Source: Patella vulgata
Taxonomy: Eukaryota; Mollusca; Gastropoda; Patellidae
Assembly: GCF_932274485.2 (NCBI RefSeq)
Contig: NC_065880.2
Coordinates: 76,441,730-76,505,729, forward strand
Reading direction: 5' to 3'
DNA length: 64,000 nucleotides
Position numbers and translations under genes: made by a program
Part shown: in pieces, positions 1 to 11,955 of the stretch
How the letters are laid out: each line of letters opens with the position of its first letter
Numbering within the stretch: position 1 is the first letter of the stretch
Notes under the pieces: model-generated
What the model was told of the DNA's origin: nothing
What the model saw: only the letters and a program-made list of their open reading frames with translations
The model's database searches: none

Positions 1-1
1 G

Positions 2-658
2 GATTTATCATTCAACAGAATTAAAGTTATTCAAGGTATTGAATCATTGACAAAAATAAAAAAACTCTACTTAGTCAACAATAAAATCGAAAAAATTGAA
101 GGAATCGGCAGTCAGACTGAATTGGAAATGCTGGAATTAGGTGCCAACCGAATAAGAGTTATAGAAAATTTGGATCATTTGACAAAGTTGCGTAGTTTGT
201 TTATAGGGAAAAATAAGATCACTAAGTTGGAAGGTTTGGATAAATTAGTCCATTTGCAGTGTTTGAGTATACAGAGCAACCGAATATTAAAACTGGAAGG
301 TCTGGATAATTTAGTTCATCTTGACGAACTGTACATTAGTCACAATGGAATAGAAGTTATAGAAGGACTCGATGGAAATACGCAGTTAACAACACTAGAT
401 TTAGCAAACAACAGGATAAAAAAAATAGAAAATATCTCGCAGCTAACAGAATTGGCAGAATTCTGGTTTAATGACAACCAAGTTGATTCGTGGAATGAAA
501 TTGACCATCTTCAAGCATTACCAAATCTGGAGACAGTTTACATGGAACGAAATCCAATCTGGTATGGGGAGGATGGTAAAATCTGTCCAGATTACAGGAG
601 AAAAATAATTCTTGCTTTACCAAAGCTGAAGCAATTAGATGCCACACTTCTTAGATAA
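2..658 (+). CDS. PPP1R7: PPP1R7/sds22, 3' part (partial at window start)
   Basis: Protein phosphatase 1 regulatory subunit 7 is a nuclear/cytoplasmic leucine-rich-repeat protein that binds PP1 catalytic subunits and controls their maturation and mitotic activity. The frame is open from base 2, before the first Met at 47, so the N-terminus lies upstream. About 218 residues are visible: consecutive 22-residue sds22-type LRRs (LYLVNNKIEKIEG, LELGANRIRVIEN, LFIGKNKITKLEG, LYISHNGIEVIEG, LDLANNRIKKIEN), then an LRR cap ending YRRKIILALPKLKQLDAT. This order and wording matches vertebrate PPP1R7 (about 360 aa) as I remember it, so roughly the C-terminal 60% is here. A short insertion (WYGEDGKICP) lies between ERNP and the cap. 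The visible 218 codons have no intron, whereas vertebrate PPP1R7 is split several times in this part. It is either one large terminal exon or a retrocopy. Family assignment is firm; locus status is less so. Confidence 0.95.
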   Translation, partial: DLSFNRIKVIQGIESLTKIKKLYLVNNKIEKIEGIGSQTELEMLELGANRIRVIENLDHLTKLRSLFIGKNKITKLEGLDKLVHLQCLSIQSNRILKLEGLDNLVHLDELYISHNGIEVIEGLDGNTQLTTLDLANNRIKKIENISQLTELAEFWFNDNQVDSWNEIDHLQALPNLETVYMERNPIWYGEDGKICPDYRRKIILALPKLKQLDATLLR

Positions 659-2180
659 ACTTACCGGTTCATTAAATTAGTTAAACTTGTTATTACCACA
701 ACATAGTGAATATTTTATGCATATAATCAAAATGCAATCAAGCCACATTATCTATCAATCATCATCAGTTTAATTAACATCATTCTGTTCCATGGTAATT
801 TTTGGTTCATTACTCAACCTTATCCTGGTTCTAAAGACATTTCTTTGTTAGGTGCATTCAGTTGTGCACAGATTGTGATTGGTCAACACTATGTCAACTT
901 ACCAATCAAATTCGGTTATTTGGATGTCCAAGAACATGCTTTTCGTTAACATGGCTTTAATATATAGATGCTAATGAAGTGCACAATGGAACAAGAATAA
1001 CATCTGATAGATTTCATCTGTCGTAGGATATCACTGCTTCATTCATTCATTTATAAACAATTTGGTTTTTACTTTGAAATGTTTCACTTATGGAGTTTCT
1101 GTCAATAGGACTATGTTATATAATATATTGTGATCTTTAGTGAGGCTAGGATATTCAACAATATAACTTCAACACCGTTCTAATCTATGCTTGAAGAAAA
1201 TGGCGAGAGGTGATGATTCATATCATTTTATCATTAAAATTAAATAGGCCTACTAATGCATTGAAAAGTAATAAAATTAAATCATTAAAACTTTAGGATA
1301 GTTCATAAGGATTGGTTTTCATTAGACTATAGTAGAGTACCAGGCGGTATACCAATGCATGGTTATGGGAAAAATCCCATTAAGTTTCAAAATTCTGGAT
1401 CGCAAGTTTCGAACATATTTTGTTGTTTCATATTTCCAGTCCTACATGTAGTGTACCTTTGAAAGCTTGTGAACCAATCTCCATGCAAGTCTCACTCGCT
1501 ATGTGAACTGCACAGGAATACAACTCTACTTGGGAGAATGCTTGTGAACACAATATAACACAAAGTTATCAGCAGATCAGAAAGAACCCTATCAGAATTT
1601 GGAATTTTTATCCTATGATACACAAAGTTCAGGTTCTCAAAGATTGTTTTTAAACTGTGAGGTTGCTGATTGTTCATAAAATCATTGTGGTAAAAGATCA
1701 ATGCAAAATTTTCAGATTTTAGTGGCTGGTGGACATAAATTATACAGTAAATTGAGCCAAAGGGCACTTATCCCAGTTTACTTTTGCAATGAAATAGATG
1801 TCAATATTAATTTTATGTATAGTGTAATCCTTTAGCAGCATTTGGTGATTGAAAACATAACAAAACTACATGGTTATACACAAGCATGCACCGTTGCTGT
1901 CCCATATAACTTTACTGTGTAGTTTTGATATGTATAGTGTAGTTGGGAATTGCAATGAGTTATTAGTAATCACATGCAGTTGACAATGTTTATTTGTTGT
2001 AGTTGTAGTTATAAGTTTTTGAAGTGATGATCTTAATGTCTTCCACTGTTTTTGTCCTGTGAAAACTAGTGCACAGAATTTGTTCAAAATGTCCATTTTC
2101 TTCTTAGGTTCAATTGAATAATACATAATGCCACCAAACTTTTTAAAAATTTCATCCAAAAGATTTTCCTTTTTGGGGGA
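659..2180. other. 3' flank of PPP1R7, no gene seen
   Basis: AT-rich sequence after the PPP1R7 stop. No coding exon or RNA gene could be recognised on either strand. Part is probably 3' UTR. The first convincing AATAAA in a suitable place is only at 2595-2600, which would make a UTR of about 1.9 kb containing a SINE. Confidence 0.5.
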
Positions 2181-2432
2181 GGGGGGCTTGGATGGCCGCA
2201 TGTTAGCATGTGCGCATTGTGTCATAAGGTACATGTATGTCATTGAGAACTGGCGTGGTTTCGATTATTCGGTTGCACGTGACAAGGAGTAGGGTCGTCT
2301 GTCCAACCTCGTGGGTCCTCCGGTTTCCTCCTATGCGCAAGCGAATTATTGGATTAAAATTAAACCATGTTATTCCCGAAATGACCTGGTTTATGTCAAA
2401 TGGACCTTAAACCCCATTTCTCTCTCTTTCTT
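2181..2432 (+). repeat. SINE A, diverged copy
   Basis: tRNA-like head (GGGGCTTGGATGGC, then the B-box-like GGTTTCGATT), the middle block ACAAGGAGTAGGGTCG, and the tail TTAAACCCCATTTCTCTCTC. Several internal blocks are deleted, so this is an old copy. Confidence 0.8.
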
Positions 2433-2594
2433 CCTTTTTTGGCATTCTCAAGCAATAAAATTAAAAATTAAAATGGATTTTATGATTTATGGAGTTATTT
2501 CCCCTTACACATTCATATGAATTTACTTTAGCGAATAATTAATACCTTATTAAATATTTATTAAAAATTGTTTGTAATTGGAATTTAAAGATGC

Positions 2595-2600
2595 AATAAA
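2595..2600 (+). terminator. Candidate polyadenylation signal for PPP1R7
   Basis: AATAAA followed within 20 bases by a T-rich stretch. It is the first good plus-strand hexamer beyond the SINE. Assigning it to PPP1R7 is inference from position only. Confidence 0.3.
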
Positions 2601-2989
2601 AGTTTAATCTGACTCTCAATACATGTATTTAAATCTTCTAGTCGAAAATTGCGACTTTAAATTAATGCTGTATCACTACCAACATCGTCAATTGCATTTG
2701 TCGGGCAGTAACTCATTTTTTAAAGCCTAATCCTTGCTGAAATTTACTCAAATTGGAAACTAAGATTAAAATATGGATGATAGATAAATTTTTGACTTGG
2801 ATTCAATAAGATTTAAAAAGAGGCCTGATTTGGATTCAATAAGATTTAAAAATAGGCCTGTGAAAGCTTGTGTGGACCATATCTTATACATTGTCTGTAC
2901 TTGTACGATTGAGCCATTTTTGGCCTGATATTCTATTTATAGATTCAACTTTCACAATATTGTATTTTTCTCGGGTTTAAAAATCCCTC

Positions 2990-3330
2990 AATTGGATTAA
3001 AACACAGATCCTATTTCGTTACGTTTTCTATAGTTCAAAATTTCGTTTTACTTGTCTTCACTACACTAGGATCTGGAGGAATTGTTATATAACCTGTGTT
3101 CTGATTGATGTGAGGGATTGGCCAATGAAGTTCGTTCTATGAGTGGGTATCCCACTAGAAACATCAACGCTGATGGGTTAATCAAATATCTGACATCATA
3201 GGGCCAAAAGCCACTCGTATGACCCCGACACAACCTCCCACTACAACCAGTCAGAACCTCATGTAGTGGAGGTTGTCGAACGTATAAAAAAAAACGAAAC
3301 GAAATATGGATCTCTATTTTAATCAGATTG
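2990..3330. repeat. MITE M9 with inverted ends
   Basis: The left end carries ATTAAAACACAGATCC and the right end carries its complement in diverged form (GGATCTCTATTTTAATCAG). A second copy of the same ends lies at 22300-22452. Confidence 0.55.
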
Positions 3331-3703
3331 AAAAATTGCTCTAATTACAATCTGAGAATTGAATGTATTTAGCGTGTATATCATTTTACATACAAACACT
3401 TTGTTGAATAATTACAATTAAATAACTGCTTAATTCAAATGGCTTGTGTTTATATTACCAGCAGTGGATGGCAATTTTGACACATTGCAGATCATCATAT
3501 CTTTGAATGGAAGCATAATTGGACTGATAAGTGATATTCCATTTGTAGATTCAATTTTTACAATATTGAAGTTTGCACCAGATTTAAAATCCCTCAAATG
3601 AGGATCAGAGATTTTAATAATTTCACTTGAGTTCCTATAATATAAATTGAAATATGGCGTTCCATAATTAATTACCCATTCATACAATTGTGCTTTAGAA
3701 TTC

Positions 3704-3890
3704 TAACCTTTAACTTTTCATCCCATCTGTATGGCTGGGTACTTTTCTTGCCAGGCCCTCTGTCCTACACAACTGACATGGGGGGGGGGGAACCACACAG
3801 GAAAATCCAAGGTAATGTTTTTGACCAACACTGGGATCGAACTGGTTCGTGAGCCAGTGTCTTGCTCATTGCCCAATGATACTTTTTTTA
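3704..3890 (-). repeat. SINE B fragment
   Basis: Reverse-oriented SINE B head and middle. Recognisable pieces are CCAGGCCCTCTGTCC, CACTGACATGGGG and ACTGGGATCGAAC (complement of the B box). Confidence 0.8.
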
Positions 3891-4234
3891 ATTGAGTCTA
3901 GAAGTCTTGTAAAATCCAGGTTCGATTTCGTACTAGATATTAATTAATTTTAATTGTTGTTATCTTTTTTGTGTATTTCTACAGTTAAATTTAAATGAAA
4001 TAATTTTCATAACACACATGTATAGATGTTAACAAATATAGTTAATGTAGAATAAAATATTTCTAACAGATTTTAATTGTTCTTGACCTAACTAAAAATA
4101 ACTGTCAGTGTCACATGTTAACGGTTATTCAAATTATTTTTTTGATTAAAATTTTAAAGTTTTCGTATAGTGCCATGGCGGGGGTATTGGGTTTTTTCCA
4201 GACAGCAGGCGTTTTTGTGTACGGTACTCTTTAT

Positions 4235-4378
4235 CAAATTCTATTTTTCAAAACGCACGACTAGACACAGTTCCTTGCTAGGCCCATTCATTCTGACAAA
4301 TCCAAACCATGCAGGTAAAATCCTGGTGTAGAGAGCCAATGACTTACTCGCTGAGCCAAAGTGGTTCCACACGTTCTT
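4235..4378 (-). repeat. SINE B fragment, diverged
   Basis: Reverse SINE B: CTTGCTAGGCCC, then CTTACTCGCTGAGCCAAAGTGG (tRNA-like head). The tail half is missing. Confidence 0.65.
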
Positions 4379-5139
4379 GGTAGAAAGTATCCTAGCAGTC
4401 ATTTACAGATTAAGGCAGGACACTACATGTACCTTATAAAACACTCTGTATAGATTGATCTGTCAAATTTTGATATCAGCTAAAATTGCCCAAAAAAGTT
4501 AAAATTTGTTGATTTTTCAAGTCGTGTCCAGCCTTTATATTATATAGTGTTAAATATTTAGTCATTTGTATAGGTAAATCAAATTTTTAACTTTTAACTT
4601 GCTTTTTTCCGTACTCAATTTTTCACCCATATCAGGTCTTAGAAAATCAAATTCTCAAAATCTATGAGAGATAATAGTCTCATCTTTGGAATACGATTAG
4701 TGTTATAGCTACTGTTTGCAATAAGGTGATTTTCAAAGTGTTTCTTATACATTTGGACATTTTATTGTACAAAATCCTTTTAGTGGTGTGTTCGGCCACA
4801 CCCACTTGTTTTATGTGGGATGCATAATGTTCTTTATTAACATTCAAATAGTAAAATTTATGCCTATATATGTTATTCCAAATCACAAATAGTTTGTTTC
4901 AATAAAATTGTTGAAGATTTTGATTTCCTAACATAGCCACCGTGAATATATAAAAAAATCCAATATGGCCACCATTTCCATGACAACAAATAAACATTTT
5001 GCGCTCAAATTATCAAATCTGATTTGGGACATCATATACTAATATTACACTAAATGGCAAGTTTCTGTTATCAATGTAAAATTCTTAGGTAGTGTCCTGC
5101 CTTAATAAAGAGAGACATGGGGTTTAACATTTACTTCAT

Positions 5140-5335
5140 ACAAACTAGGTCAGTCGATCTGCTGTCAAGCTTATTGCAATTGGTTGATAAAAATAGCACA
5201 ATTATCAAGGGTAGATAATTTGAATGTGTCTTCCCCATGGATAAACCCAGGTTATTAATAGTGGAGTAGAACGGAATAAGACCACTGGGGATGGTTCAGC
5301 AGGGACTACTCTATCTATTCCACTTGTATTAGCTT
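5140..5335 (+). repeat. Partial copy of foldback repeat M6
   Basis: AATAGCACAATTATCAAGG, ATAATTTGAAT and ACGGAATAAGACCACT recur in the same order in the inverted repeat at 42007-42450. Confidence 0.55.
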
Positions 5336-5384
5336 TACATCTTGCTTAATATTGTTAGGTTTTCGAATCAGACAAAAATCAAAT

Positions 5385-5710
5385 GGGTTTAGCATCCTAC
5401 TGTTCTGCTCTGACTGGAATAATGAATATAGGCATACACCATACAGTGTGCTATGAGGAAAATTTTGCCAGGCCAACGGCACTAAGGCCTACTCTTATAT
5501 CGAATTCCAACTGCTAAGGGATCTTTTACGTGCACATCAATGTGTACATGTAACATTGTTTTTTTTGTTCCATCCAAATGACGATACATTGTCCCTTACC
5601 AGGTCCTCTGTCCTGCACCACTGACATGGGGGAACCATGCTGGAAAATCCTGATGAACTTTCTTGACCAACACAGGGATCGAACCTGAACCACCCTGGCT
5701 CCTCCGCATG
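5385..5710 (-). repeat. SINE B, nearly full length
   Basis: In reverse it runs from the tail (TTTAGCATCCTACTGTTCTG) through TTCCAACTGCTAAGGGATC and CAGGTCCTCTGTCC to the tRNA-like head near 5705. Confidence 0.85.
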
Positions 5711-5739
5711 TATAAGCTTTTAATCTAGCCAATCATATG

Positions 5740-7300
5740 CTAATCTTTGAAGAGAGTGCTGCTGTTCACCCATTCCCCACCCCTGTATTGTAAATTATAA
5801 TACTGTATAATGACAATGGTATGAAACATAACATTTTATTGTATATATATATAAAAACATAGAAGATACAAATAGTAAAATAAAGTTAATACATCACTTA
5901 TAAAAAGAAAATATAAAACAATTTGTTATTAACTTTGAAAATTTTACCCAACACAATGACTAGATTAACTTACTCTTTAGTCCTAAAATAAATCTTAACT
6001 AATAGAAATAACTAATTTTTTTTCTTTAGAACGTGGACTTCAAATTACCAAATAAAACAATCAGCTCTGATTTTTTTAATAAAAAAATTTCTTATAAATA
6101 TGATACTTGGATAAACTTCTGGAATCTTGAAATTCCATGTTTAAATGAGAAAACGTAGGAGGTTCCGGCTACTTGATATCAATAAGTTATGCAATTAGGA
6201 GTTAAAGCTGATATAGGCTTAACCAAGACAGAGGATTCAGGTAAAGGGTGAATTACTTAAAAAGCACCAGTTAAAATGTAGCACCACTAATGTGAAACTT
6301 ATAGAATATAAAATATTCAATATTTTGTACACTAGCTAAAACCTAAGGAAATAAAGTTTTAATCAAATACACACAGAAAAAAATGAATGGTATAGAATGA
6401 AATGTCTCATTTTTGGGTACTTTGAGCACTGACGATAGTGTTGCAAGGGAGAAAACTCAATTTTGAATATTGGGTCATGGGATTGTTCACTTTGAGACCG
6501 AAATAAAGCGAGTTTTAAAGTAATAGTTATAATAGCACATTCTATCATAATTTGAACTTTGAAGTATCAACATTTTTTAAGAATATATCAGGATTTGCTA
6601 CAAGAAAACTATTGGTGTGTTTACTTGCAGAGTGAGGCGATTAAACGATTTGAACGAGTAGCCATTACTTCTGGACATTATTGAAAATGTTCAAGGGATT
6701 TAGGATAAAACTCCAATTGTAAATTTGCAAAAAGAAAATGGAACCAAAATGCGGAAAAGATGGCAAATGATCAAGAGTAGTTATAGAAAGGACAACAAAA
6801 TTTTCTATATCTCTTCAGTCATGATTACCCAGACTCAAAAAAGGAAATCAGCTTGAAAACAGTTCTATAGGTGGTGCAAAAATAACTCAAGCAACCAATA
6901 GACCTAAAGCTAATCATGCTGTGTGCATCATGGCCAAATTCAGATATACTGCATTATTTTTTCTTATTATCTTTCAAAAATTTGAGCGATTAATTAAGCG
7001 TGTGAACAAGTATGGAGTAGTTAGCTGCGTCTTGTACCAAACCCTGACAAATCAAATTATTATTGTAATTTTCAGGAAATGTTTTTAGATAAATAAGTCG
7101 TTGATTTAACCTAATGTTAAAAGAAAACCATGCCTTAATGGTGGATTAGTTATGATTAAATTATTTTTATCTTGAAATAAAGATTTCTTTAAAGTCTTAT
7201 GATTTTTTACAAAATATTCTAACAAAAAAAAAACGATCTCCCCTTTTCAATTACTGGGGTCAGTGCTGTTTACCAGTAACAACAAGACTTTTTGAAAGAC
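5740..7300. other. Gene-free AT-rich stretch
   Basis: Apart from homopolymer runs I see no exon, RNA gene or repeat family member that can be named here. It is probably AKIP1 3' flank and intergenic DNA. Confidence 0.5.
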
Positions 7301-7304
7301 TGTC

Positions 7305-7452
7305 TGATCACAGTAAAGTAATGCCTAGATTTTATGACAATAAAACAAAGTCTAAACCAACTGTTTGACCTTCTCTTGTTTGATCACAGCAAAGTTAATG
7401 CTTAGATTGTTTGACTATAAGACAAAGTCTACATCAACTGTTTGACCTTCTC
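7305..7452. repeat. Imperfect tandem duplication over the AKIP1 stop region
   Basis: Two copies of about 71 bp at 7305-7375 and 7381-7452 share TGATCACAG, ACAAAGTCTA and ACTGTTTGACCTTCTC. The right copy contains the last coding bases and stop of AKIP1. The left copy lies just downstream of the gene. Confidence 0.85.
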
Positions 7453-10400
7453 GAATATGTATAATATGTGACTGGTTAATGCCGTCTATGTGTGATCTAG
7501 CTGATACAGAGTAGGAACCAGGTGGTATGATCATGTGAACATCTTCTTGTGGATATGACTACAAAATAAAAACAATAATTATATATCTACGACTGATAAA
7601 CCAAGTGAAATGGGGTTTAATGTCCTACTGTTCTGCTCCCACTGGACTGATGAAGACAGGCATACACCATACAGTGGGCTATGAGAACAGCCTACTCTTA
7701 TTTCAAATTCTAGCTGTCAAGGGTTCTTTTTAGGCCCTCCGATCTGCACCACTGACAAGGGGGAACCAAGCCAGAAAATATCTATATACTTTCTCGCCCA
7801 ACACCAGGATCGAATACAGGACCTCCTGGTTAGCGAGCAAGTGTCTTACTCGCTAACAAAAAGCAAACAGATTATCAATAGATACTACTCACCTGTTCAA
7901 TTTTATACGCATTACTATGATGAAATCTACAGCAGTGGGAAATATCCTGTCTTGACGGACATACACAACTTCTATAATATTTCTGGAAATAGACATTTTA
8001 TGAATTTGAGAAAAAATAAAAAGCAAGGAAAACATTTTATAGATTAATTAAAACAATATTTATGGATAATGATTACTATGGTTTATAATACTGTGACTTT
8101 TAACATGAGCCCAAAGTTGATATCAAGCATATATTGGGGAAAATCAATTATACCATCTGGAATTGAATTCTCTAAATCTAAAAAAACTGTGACAATCGAG
8201 TGAAAAGGGTGGATTTCGGGCCACAATCCATGCGCTGAACGCATAAGAAAGAGGCAGAGAAATGGGGTTTAACTTCCAATCGACAAATTAGGTCATTTCG
8301 TGACTAACATGGTTCATCTTTATTTCAATAATTCTCTTGTGTGCAGTGGTCTAAACTTGAATCAAACTAGGTCATTTCGGGACTACCACATTGTTCAATT
8401 TTATTCCAATACTCCTTGTCACATACAACCAGGGAATCGAAACACCGCCAGTTGACTCAATGACAGACCTTATGATACAGCGCGCACATGCTAACCATTC
8501 GGCCATCACCCCCCCCTAACCTGTTGTTGTAACTGGCAGAACTGTTGACGGGACTGCATTCCGCATCACTTGACTGCAATTCTGTCAATTCAGAATGTTC
8601 CAGACTGACAATCTAGCATCCCTATATACACACAAATAGTAATTTGTAACGCTATTAACATTTCAGATCAGGGTCAAGAATAATTAATGATACATTATGT
8701 AAGATTTAGATAAAGAGCTAGCCATTCTTGCTATAACAGTTTGAAAATAGATAATGTAAAATGAATAATTTGAAAATTCCATTCAAATTATTCTATTGTG
8801 AGCGAAGATATTAGCCTTTGAAGGTTTGACAAGACATGTGCAATAATTTCAATAGTGTTGAAACTACTATTCGGATATTCGCTAACGGATACAAAATAAG
8901 GGTTATCCGAATCATTTTACTATCCGTTTACTATTCGTTACATTATATTCTGACATTTCGTATGCTCTATATTTAGCCATTTTTACATCTCATCTGATTA
9001 CTTTGAAATTTTCCCCAATGCAATTGATCACGTACGCAGCTCTGAGCATAATTAATGTCAACATTATGCGTATTATTTAGTGATAGTAACTAATAAAATT
9101 ATTAATGCAGTGCAACGAAAACTGTAGTCTAAATAAAAAAAATATTCATTCATTCCCTGCGCTAGTTTACGGCATACACAAGTTTAGACCGTGTTTTGAC
9201 TTCCCGCAATGAATCTATTCATAACGACCTAGGTCACCTATGTTCCCACTCACTGATTGGTTCAATAGTAGTAGATTATCAGAATGAGGCAAACAACATT
9301 GGCGGAATAAATGGCACATGTTTTTATTTTACTTTTTTCATTCGTGTTGATTGAGCAAAATGATAAGTGGGAGGGTGCGGATTACAGGAGTAGTTATACT
9401 ATACAAATTTCTTCACCTGATTGATTTTTTGGGATGTCATAGATAGTCTTAATAATTACGGCTAAAGGTAGGCACGTTTTTTTCTTTGCGGCTCAAACAA
9501 TTTGCAAATCGAAAGTACGATTTCATACTCGGCATACACAGACACTCATAAACATTGAAACAAGTAAGAAATTATAAGTACTGGTATATGAACTTTTGAT
9601 GTAATTTTGTTCAAGAACTTCACGTCTCTGAATTATCCGAATAGTATTCGGATAGCCAACAAAAGTATTCGGATCACAAATCTCGATCCGATTTTCAACA
9701 CTAAATTTCAACCACCGTACTGGTTGTTCGTAGCTAAGTCTCACTCCTCCATTTTTAGCTTAAATCAAAATATGACTGAACTGTTCTAATCTATTTAATA
9801 TCAGAGAAATCCGATGCCATCGAGAGTTGATTATGGTCTGGATAAGTTAATAAATGTCTAATTAATAATTTAAATAACATTTCAGGCCTAAAGAAAGGCC
9901 TGCAATAGGCAGATTTAGCTCTTGCATAATGTATGTTTAAAATGTTTAACAAATTAATGCATACTAAACTTGCGCTGTCTTCCAACAATTAGCTCTGCTT
10001 AGGAACAGAGAATAAGCTAGCTGACCACCATTTTAATTCAGAAATCCATGATTTTAGTCATAAACAATAAATACTTTTCTAGAATGTTTTGAGAAGTATT
10101 TATTCCGTTTCCACTCAATGGAATTGAAAAGGTATATTTAGTCTTTAAGAGTATGACAGATGTGAATTAGAGTAGAACTGCATTACAAAATAGTATACTT
10201 ATATTGCCCCCATTCAGGGCAGAGATCTATTCTTAACGCAGGATTGTTGGCATGCACTTAAAAGAACCCTTAACAGTTGGAATTCAATAAGGAGTAAACG
10301 AAAATGTATGACGTATGCCCGACTTAATTGAGAAATGAAATGAGGTTCAACGTCCTACTGTTCTGCTCCGACTGGGAAATTTTGCCCGGGCAGCAGCACT

Positions 10401-11647
10401 ATGGACCTATATAGAATTCCAACTGCTAAGGGATCTTTTACATGCACAAAAAGTATATATACCGGACCTCAGTTTCTCGTACCATCCGAACGACTAAACA
10501 GCTGTCTTTGTCAGGCCCTCTGTTCTGCACCACTGACAAGGGGAAACCATGTTGGAAAATCCCTATGAACAATATCGTTCCAATGCTGGGAGCGAACATG
10601 CGACCACCAGACTAGTGAGGCAGCATCTTACCCACTTAACCACTGTGGCTCCAACTTAATGGAGCAAATTGATGCAGAAAAGTAGGACGTTAAAGTCTAT
10701 TTCATTTCACTAGTTGTTAATCAGGAAGCAACTGTTACATGTCATTATACAATATTTTAAAATGATCCCACTATACCTGACAAGACCGTGTTGTAGTAGA
10801 TAAATAATCCTGTATTGATGAAAAAGCTTCTTCCAAAGATGTAAATTTAGGACTAGGAGGACTTTTCTGTAATAAAAAAAAATTGAGTTCAATTACATAC
10901 ATGTCCACAAGAACCTGGTGCAATAAGTTTACATAGAATTATACAAGAGCTAAACTTGCCTATAGTTAGGCAATCGCTGGTTAAAATTATTATATAAATT
11001 ATTATGTAGAAATTTATTCTCATTACAAGCCCATAATCAACTCACCAGACCACAGAATGGCTTAGATGTTGAGCAGATTAGACAATGATCTGGATCATAT
11101 CTGCTTTCAAAGCTAATATGGTCGGAAAATTCGATAAAAAGACGGAAAATTGAGACTTTTATTATCATCCCAATGGTTGACAATATGAACTGTGACCAGA
11201 GTTTCCATCTGTTACATAACTTCGCTCAGAAAAAAAGTAATTTGACTGAAATTTGCAATATATATTTCAATATTTATTTTTGAATTGTTATATACCGGTA
11301 CAAAGATACATATCAGAGATTCGGGGTAAGGAAATTTAGTTTCAATTGCGAGTTTCAGTGACCAACAAATTAACTTATACATCTATGGGACAATCGATGT
11401 TTGCTTCTGCTGCATCGATTCAACAGGTATTACTTGATGGTTGATGTAAGGACTAACATTAATTATGATAAAATAATTCCAACACAAAAGTTTAAGGGAA
11501 AATAAAGAAAACCCTGAAGATTACCATTTTTTGTTTTTGTTTACAATCTGGCCAGTCAACCTGCCTTCGTCGCGCTCTGTAATAAACATCATTTCCTAGA
11601 GTTGCTGCCCTTTCTAAAGTATTTCTGGCCCATTCTTCTCTCTCCAT
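7415..11647 (-). CDS. AKIP1: AKIP1 (A-kinase-interacting protein 1), four coding exons
   Basis: AKIP1 binds the PKA catalytic subunit and, in vertebrates, NF-kB p65, affecting their nuclear localisation. Exons read on the minus strand: 11647-11525 (ATG start, 41 codons), 10866-10777, 7982-7893 and 7558-7415 (stop). All junctions are phase 0 with AG/GT sites (TTACAG, CCAG, TGTAG; gtaatc, gtatag, gtgagt). The predicted protein is 148 aa; human is about 210. Matches recalled from the vertebrate protein are an N-terminal LERA...RRQVDW block, a central SLEEAFSSIQDYLS...KYY block, and the conserved C-terminus IPPGSYSV...EGQTVDVDFVL (human VYPGTYSV...SGQSVDLVF). The 5' UTR is cut by an intron: an acceptor (TTTTTTTAG) lies about 30 bases before the ATG. 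An extra small exon in the 2.8-kb intron cannot be excluded. The identification rests on motif order and not on a search. Confidence 0.85.
7607..7858 (-). repeat. SINE B inside AKIP1 last intron
   Basis: Reverse SINE B with tail (TTTAATGTCCTACTGTTCTG), middle (TTAGGCCCTCCGATC) and head (CAGGATCGAATAC, GTCTTACTCGC). It ends about 35 bp from the donor of AKIP1 exon 3. Confidence 0.85.
8155..8630. repeat. Repeat M10 split by a SINE A
   Basis: The left part (GGAATTGAATTCTCTAAAT, GTGACAATCGAGT) and right part (GCATTCCGCATCACTTGA, ATGTTCCAGACTGA) flank a SINE A at 8257-8516. The undivided counterpart is at 25583-25860. Confidence 0.55.
8257..8516 (-). repeat. SINE A
   Basis: Reverse copy: tail GGGGTTTAACTTCC, body ACTAGGTCATTTCG (present twice, so internally rearranged), head GCGCACATGCTAACCATTCG. 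It is inserted in repeat M10. Confidence 0.85.
8684..9940 (+). repeat. MITE M1 interrupted by a hAT-type element
   Basis: The left part begins GATACATTATGTAAGATTTA. The right part ends GGCAGATTTAGCTCTTGCAT, the standard M1 terminus. The 851-bp hAT-type element at 8853-9703 separates them. Confidence 0.75.
8853..9703. mobile_element. Non-autonomous hAT-type element with 8-bp target duplication
   Basis: The ends are TAGTGTTGAAA and its exact complement. Both flanks carry AATTTCAA (8845-8852 and 9704-9711). An 8-bp duplication and a YARNG-like terminus fit hAT. No transposase frame is present. Internal copies of a TATTCGGAT motif sit near both ends. Confidence 0.8.
10333..10653 (-). repeat. SINE B, nearly full length
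   Basis: Reverse copy in the large AKIP1 intron, about 120 bp from exon 2: tail AACGTCCTACTGTTCTGCTC, middle CAGGCCCTCTGTTCTGC, head ACTGTGGCTCC. Confidence 0.88.
10940..11290 (-). repeat. MITE M1, reverse copy
   Basis: CAAGAGCTAAACTTGCCTAT, CATAATCAACTC and ATTTGACTGAAATTTGCA are the M1 blocks in reverse order. It lies between AKIP1 exons 1 and 2. Confidence 0.7.
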
Positions 11648-11746
11648 TTTGATTACTAATTATACTTACAGATTCTTCCTAAAAAAATAAAAATTATGGT
11701 ACATGTAGGCTATGTGAAATGTGTCCATCAAACTTACATCATGAAG

Positions 11747-11955
11747 GGGTGGAGTCACAATGACGCACTGGTTAAACCAGGCGTTCACTCCCATGTTCGA
11801 TCTCGGTATTGACCGAGAATGTTTCTAAGATGTTCCAGAGTGGATTTCCCTAGACGTGATATAAGGCAAGGAACAGTTACGTTTCTAGTTGTTCGGTTGG
11901 GATGAAAAGAATTAGGTCCTGTACGGTGTGCACATAAATGAACCCTTGATACATG
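11747..11955 (+). repeat. SINE B, diverged
   Basis: tRNA-like head GGAGTCACAATGACGCACTG with B box GTTCGATCTCGG, then GTTCGGTTGGGATGAAAAG and CGGTGTGCACATAAATG. It lies just upstream of the AKIP1 start, within its 5' UTR intron if that intron is real. Confidence 0.75.

Noticed and set aside
3430-3687. 85-codon minus-strand frame
   Set aside because: It overlaps a block repeated at about 2923-3000 and shows no domain or splice support.
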